From UBA2040 sp041751955 (GTDB taxonomy: Bacteria > Bacteroidota > Bacteroidia > Flavobacteriales_D > Crocinitomicaceae), in assembly GCA_041751955.1 (NCBI GenBank), contig JBGSIB010000061.1, positions 1 to 64,000 of the forward strand: a stretch of DNA of 64,000 bases, read 5' to 3'. The position numbers and the translations under genes were made by a program. Below the pieces are notes generated by a model, which ran no database searches, was not told the origin of the DNA, and was given only the letters and a program-made list of their open reading frames with translations. Shown piece after piece: positions 60,715 through 64,000 of the stretch; position 1 is the first letter of the stretch; each line of letters starts with the position of its first letter.

Positions 60715-61621
60715 AAACAAGCTTTACGTCATTCATCGAATCGAAATTAAACAATATTATGTCCTCTCCCCTTTCCGTTTGGAAATAATTATAATAAAGA
60801 GCTCCGTGTTTCTTAGAAAAATCAAAGGTTAAGTTCAAGTCTATTCTTCCTTTTTCCAATGAATATTGATTGGGTCGAAAAAGAATCCTTTGTTTACCTT
60901 TTCGAACAGAATTAATCAATCCGAAAAACTTTGCTTCTTCCAAACTTCTGGGAAAGTCATAAAAATGATTCGGTTTAGCCTTTCTCTTAATGCTTCCTTT
61001 TTTGATATAAAGAACCTCATCGCACAGGCTCAAAATTTCTTCACCGTTGTGTGTAACAATAATAAAGCTTGTATTTCTTATCGTCTTAAGTTTAAGCAAA
61101 TAATCGAACAAATCTTGACGCATGGCGCTATCCAAATGAACAAATGGCTCGTCGAGTAAAACCAAATCACACTCACTTGCCAATGCCCGAGCAATGGATA
61201 ATCGCTGCTGCTCGCCACCTGAAATATGGATGGCTTTTTGTTGAGATAATTCCTGCAAATCAAGTAAATCAATCATTTGACCAATTAATTTGTCCTGCAG
61301 ATTTCGAGGTAAATAAAGAACCTTTTCTCTGATGTTTTCTTCAACAGTGTGATATAAATCTAATCCAAAATCTTGTTGAACTAAAGCAACTTTGCTATAA
61401 CCAGGAATAAGTAATTCATTGGCTTTTTTTTGTTTTTCATTCAAAATAAAGATGTCGCCTGAATCTGGAGTTAAATAACCACCGATAATTTTCAGCAAGC
61501 TGGTCTTTCCACCACCACTTTTGCCGACGATACCCAAAATTTTTCCTTGATCCAATTCAAAGGAAACGTTGTTCAGTACTTTTTTCTCGTAAGAAAAATC
61601 AATTTTTTCAACCCTCAACAC
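60707..61621 (-). CDS. ABC transporter ATPase subunit without permease
   Basis: A 304-aa ATPase starting at GTG 61621. Walker A GKSGGGKTSLLK, Q-loop LVQQDFGLDL, signature HISGGEQQRLSIARA and Walker B CDLVLLDEPFVHLD are all present, with switch His in IVTHNGEE. After residue about 215 is an extension with FFGLINSVRKGKQRILFRPNQYSLEKG that looks like a TOBE-like domain of import ATPases. No permease or binding protein is encoded nearby; its neighbours are an unknown gene upstream (14-nt overlap) and YihY (8-nt overlap). Confidence 0.85.
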   Translation of the reverse strand: MLRVEKIDFSYEKKVLNNVSFELDQGKILGIVGKSGGGKTSLLKIIGGYLTPDSGDIFILNEKQKKANELLIPGYSKVALVQQDFGLDLYHTVEENIREKVLYLPRNLQDKLIGQMIDLLDLQELSQQKAIHISGGEQQRLSIARALASECDLVLLDEPFVHLDSAMRQDLFDYLLKLKTIRNTSFIIVTHNGEEILSLCDEVLYIKKGSIKRKAKPNHFYDFPRSLEEAKFFGLINSVRKGKQRILFRPNQYSLEKGRIDLNLTFDFSKKHGALYYNYFQTERGEDIILFNFDSMNDVKLVYV

Positions 61622-62039
61622 CCGATATCAGTTCTTTAGGAAATTCTTTTGAAGCGATATATATACCCGGAATCGGATTGGCATATGGCTCACCTTTTAA
61701 ACTTAAGGTTAAAATTTTATCGTTAATTATGAGTTCATGACTTACATATAAACTTTCTGAACACGCAATTTGAATAACAGCATTATCTTCACGAATGAAA
61801 TTGAATAGGCGCATATTACCGATGTTAATCTCGAATGCAGAACCATCGCCTTTTTCACCTTTTAGATGATAAACACTCATCTCCTCAACATCAACCTCCA
61901 TGATTTCACCTCGAAGGTTCATTTCATCTTCCCACTCATATAATTTATTGTCCTCTGATTCCTCACCATTATGATGAGCCTCTGCAAAATCTTGAGAATA
62001 TAGCTCGTTGAGCATAAAAACATTCACTAAAAACGCCAT
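61608..62039 (-). CDS. unknown protein, first gene of ABC-YihY operon
   Basis: A 143-aa protein that I do not recognise. The longest frame starts at 62081, but a perfect -7 box (TAACTTTG, 62061-62054) lies inside that extension, so the ATG at 62039 (10 bases after the predicted transcription start) is preferred. The start MAFLVNVFMLNELYSQDFAEAHH is amphipathic rather than a clear signal peptide; an acidic stretch (EESEDNKLYEWEDEM) follows, then strands such as SVYHLKGEKGDGSAFEINIGNMRLFNFI. It overlaps the ABC ATPase gene by 14 nt, so it is co-translated. Confidence 0.6.
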   Translation of the reverse strand: MAFLVNVFMLNELYSQDFAEAHHNGEESEDNKLYEWEDEMNLRGEIMEVDVEEMSVYHLKGEKGDGSAFEINIGNMRLFNFIREDNAVIQIACSESLYVSHELIINDKILTLSLKGEPYANPIPGIYIASKEFPKELISGVEG

Positions 62040-62053
62040 ATACTTTTTTTCGA

Positions 62054-62061
62054 CAAAGTTA
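62054..62061 (-). promoter_or_regulatory. -7 box (TAACTTTG) of ABC-YihY operon
   Basis: TAACTTTG on the minus strand; 14 bases separate it from the ATG at 62039. It is 42 bases from an identical box on the plus strand (62104-62111), so the two promoters are back to back. Confidence 0.5.
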
Positions 62062-62103
62062 ATGAAATCCGCATCTGTCAAATGCCTAGTTCAATCTAAT
62101 TCC

Positions 62104-62111
62104 TAACTTTG
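62104..62111 (+). promoter_or_regulatory. -7 box (TAACTTTG) for RlmI-like gene
   Basis: TAACTTTG lies 17 bases before the ATG at 62129. Same octamer as the divergent promoter. Confidence 0.5.
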
Positions 62112-62128
62112 GAACGTAAATCAGGACA

Positions 62129-63298
62129 ATGAGAGAAATCACCGTAAAAAACGACAAAATTAAATCCATTCAAAGAAAGCACCCATGGGTTTTTTCAGGG
62201 GCGCTTCACAGTGATGTTTCAGATTTTAAAGATGGTGAGTTGGTTTCTTTATCTGACCAAAAGAAAAACTTCTTGGGTATCGGTCATTTTCAGCATGGAA
62301 CGATAGCTGTAAGACTTTTAACGCACGAAAAAATCAAAATCGACAAAGAATTTTACTTTAATAAATTTAAAAGTGCTTTGGATTTAAGAATGCAAATTGG
62401 ACTTTTCTCTGAGAACAATAATATTTGTCGTCTTATTCATGGAGAAGGTGATGGTTTACCTGGGTTGATTATTGATTATTACAACAAAGCACTTGTCGTT
62501 CAGTGTCACAGTGTCGGCATGTTTTTAGCCTTAGAACAAATCACATTTGCCCTACGCGATCTTTTTGGAAAAGAAGTAACTTCTATTTATTCAAAAAATA
62601 CGGGTACCTTACCTTCACATATTCAAGCTGAAAATCGATACTTATTTGGCAAATGCGAAATGCCACATATTTCGATGGAAAATGGTATTTTATATGCTAT
62701 AGATTGGATAAATGGACAAAAAACAGGCTTTTTCATTGATCAACGTGAAAACCGATCTCTTTTGGGTAAATATTCCAATGGAAAAAAGGTGCTCAACACT
62801 TTCTGTTATTCTGGAGGATTTAGTTTATCAGCTTTGAGAAATGGTGCGAAAGAAGTTCACTCATTGGACAGTTCAGAAAAGGCGATATCATTAACGGAAG
62901 AGAATTTAAGTTTGAATAAATTCAAAGGGAAACATAAATCAATAGTTGATAACGCCGTGAAATTCCTAACAGAACTTCCAACAGAGTATGATCTCATTGT
63001 TTTGGATCCTCCAGCATTTGCTAAACATAGAAATAAGCGTCATCAGGCAGTTCAAGGATACAAACGACTGAACGCCAATGCCATTCGACAAATAAAACCA
63101 GGTGGAATAATTTTTACTTTTTCCTGTTCTCAAGTTGTGGATAAAGAACTTTTTAATCATACAGTTATTTCGGCTGCTATTGAAGCTGGTCGGGAGGTAC
63201 GTATATTAGAACAACTTCACCAACCAGCCGATCATCCAATTAGTGCTTTTCATCCAGAAGGAGAATACTTAAAAGGCTTGGTTATTCAGGTTATATAA
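62129..63298 (+). CDS. class I SAM-dependent rRNA methyltransferase (RlmI-like)
   Basis: A 389-aa protein with an N-terminal PUA-like domain (about 1-75; KHPWVFSGAL, FLGIGHFQHGTIAVRLL) and a methyltransferase domain (about 185-389) with motif I VLNTFCYSGGFSLSALRNGA, motif IV VLDPPAFAKHRNK and the RlmI-type TFSCSQVVDKELF. Members form m5C in 23S rRNA (position 1962 for E. coli RlmI). The stop shares one base with the start of the MATE gene (TAATG), so the two are translationally coupled. Confidence 0.9.
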   Translation: MREITVKNDKIKSIQRKHPWVFSGALHSDVSDFKDGELVSLSDQKKNFLGIGHFQHGTIAVRLLTHEKIKIDKEFYFNKFKSALDLRMQIGLFSENNNICRLIHGEGDGLPGLIIDYYNKALVVQCHSVGMFLALEQITFALRDLFGKEVTSIYSKNTGTLPSHIQAENRYLFGKCEMPHISMENGILYAIDWINGQKTGFFIDQRENRSLLGKYSNGKKVLNTFCYSGGFSLSALRNGAKEVHSLDSSEKAISLTEENLSLNKFKGKHKSIVDNAVKFLTELPTEYDLIVLDPPAFAKHRNKRHQAVQGYKRLNANAIRQIKPGGIIFTFSCSQVVDKELFNHTVISAAIEAGREVRILEQLHQPADHPISAFHPEGEYLKGLVIQVI

Positions 63299-64000
63299 TG
63301 CTTGACACAAAATACAGTACAATATTATTAGTTGCCCTACCACTAATGGGTGCTAGTTTCATACAATCTCTGGTACTTATTACTGACGCGGCGTTTCTGA
63401 GCAGATATAGCAATCTTGCGTTTGATGCTTCTGGCAATGCAGGCCTAATTTATATTACACTTTTTGTTACCATGCAGGGAATTGGAGACGGTTCGCAAAT
63501 TATTCAAGCGCGCAGAATTGGGGAAAATCGTCTTGAGCAATTGGGACAAATTCTCGGAACCACTATTTGGACCAACTTGATATTGGCACTTTTACTTTTC
63601 TTTCTTATTCAATTTTTTATGCCAAGTGCACTTGTTACATATTCTAAACATGCTGATATCGCAGAGGCACAAGGGCTTTTTATAGGTATACGAAGTTTTG
63701 CCTTATTTTTTGTAGTATTTACGTTGGCTGCAAATGCCTTTTTGTTGGCCAAAGGACAAACGATAAAAGTCCTCGTTGCCTCCATTCTGACGGCATTGAG
63801 TAATGTATTCCTAGATTACGCGATGATCTTCGGACATTTTGGCTTTCCAGAAATGGGGCTAGCAGGTGCAGCTTGGGCGTCAACCATTGCTGATGGGTTA
63901 GGAATGCTAACGATTGTGACATTACTGATAGCAGACAAATCAAATTGGAAGCTAGGGCTTTTTCAAAAACTTGGATTTCAATGGGAAGCACTAAAAAATT
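63298..64000 (+). CDS. MATE family efflux transporter (3' part outside window)
   Basis: The first 234 codons, to the window edge, encode the N-terminal half of a MATE transporter: LPLMGASFIQSLVLITDAAFLSRY (first helix with the family Asp), a second helix with FVTMQGIGDGSQIIQARRIGE, further hydrophobic segments, and LAGAAWASTIADGLGML. Family members export cationic drugs or metabolites using proton or sodium gradients. Starts at ATG 63298, overlapping the preceding gene by one base. Confidence 0.88.
   Translation, partial: MLDTKYSTILLVALPLMGASFIQSLVLITDAAFLSRYSNLAFDASGNAGLIYITLFVTMQGIGDGSQIIQARRIGENRLEQLGQILGTTIWTNLILALLLFFLIQFFMPSALVTYSKHADIAEAQGLFIGIRSFALFFVVFTLAANAFLLAKGQTIKVLVASILTALSNVFLDYAMIFGHFGFPEMGLAGAAWASTIADGLGMLTIVTLLIADKSNWKLGLFQKLGFQWEALKN

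Noticed and set aside
1..64000. CRISPR arrays, insertion sequences, prophage, rRNA genes
   Set aside because: No regularly spaced repeats, transposase, integrase or rRNA-like stretches were seen anywhere.

Overview
The window looks like chromosomal DNA from a member of the Bacteroidota, most likely class Flavobacteriia and possibly a relative of Fluviicola/Crocinitomicaceae (the family is inference). The evidence is AT-rich sequence, -7 promoter boxes of the form TAnnTTTG, a type IX secretion C-terminal domain, and Bacteroidota-typical families and gene orders: DUF5606, DUF4294, DUF5683, a BatA-domain protein, a short RpoD of 288 aa, a 483-aa GAPDH, a very long LepB, and the order parA-parB-DUF5683-dapB-lepB-wbqC. 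I see no insertion sequence, prophage or CRISPR array. The window is gene-dense, and no gap over 300 bases lacks a gene.

Layout. 1-10.3 kb: partial acyl-CoA reductase (minus strand), divergent ferredoxin, SRP RNA, fructose-6-phosphate aldolase, two divergent subtilisin-like proteases (one with a T9SS sorting domain), DUF5606 protein, M3 oligoendopeptidase and a small lipoprotein. 10.4-16.4 kb: an inorganic-carbon cluster, dabA-dabB plus a SulP-family anion transporter, the most distinctive block here. 16.4-26 kb: tRNA-Met; an ICMT-like methyltransferase; then a plus-strand run of START-like protein, LptF/G-type permease, two glycosyltransferases, BatA-domain protein, a dihydroorotase homologue lacking its metal-binding histidines, and a small SAM methyltransferase. 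26-34.4 kb: a minus-strand run reading dapF, an unknown gene, GNAT, mltG, glycosylasparaginase, beta-mannosidase, SpoIIE-type phosphatase and MarR. 34.4-38.5 kb: HtrA-like protease, rpoD, gap. 38.5-42.4 kb: a small His/Cys protein, TonB-dependent receptor and lipoprotein operon (probable metal uptake) and a separate lipoprotein gene. 42.4-47.7 kb: DUF4294, then the minus-strand operon leucine dehydrogenase-nusB-DUF1573-yajC, and an ABC exporter. 47.9-54.4 kb: the seven-gene run parA-parB-DUF5683-dapB-lepB-wbqC-endonuclease family. 54.4-64 kb: CarboxypepD_reg protein, ilvE, recQ, an S24/LexA-like regulator, an unknown gene-ABC ATPase-YihY operon, an RlmI-like methyltransferase and a truncated MATE transporter.

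How the genes work together. Several encode envelope and peptidoglycan functions (dapB, dapF, mltG, LptF/G, lepB, YajC, glycosyltransferases). Beta-mannosidase plus glycosylasparaginase would act on the core of N-linked glycans. DabA/DabB/SulP would supply bicarbonate.

The least expected regulatory signal is a set of near-perfect -7 boxes lying 4-7 nt before start codons. In the SRP RNA the same box lies exactly 4 nt before the base that opens its terminal stem. By that calibration several mRNAs here (acyl-CoA reductase, MarR, the metal-uptake operon, BatA, LptF) should be leaderless or nearly so.
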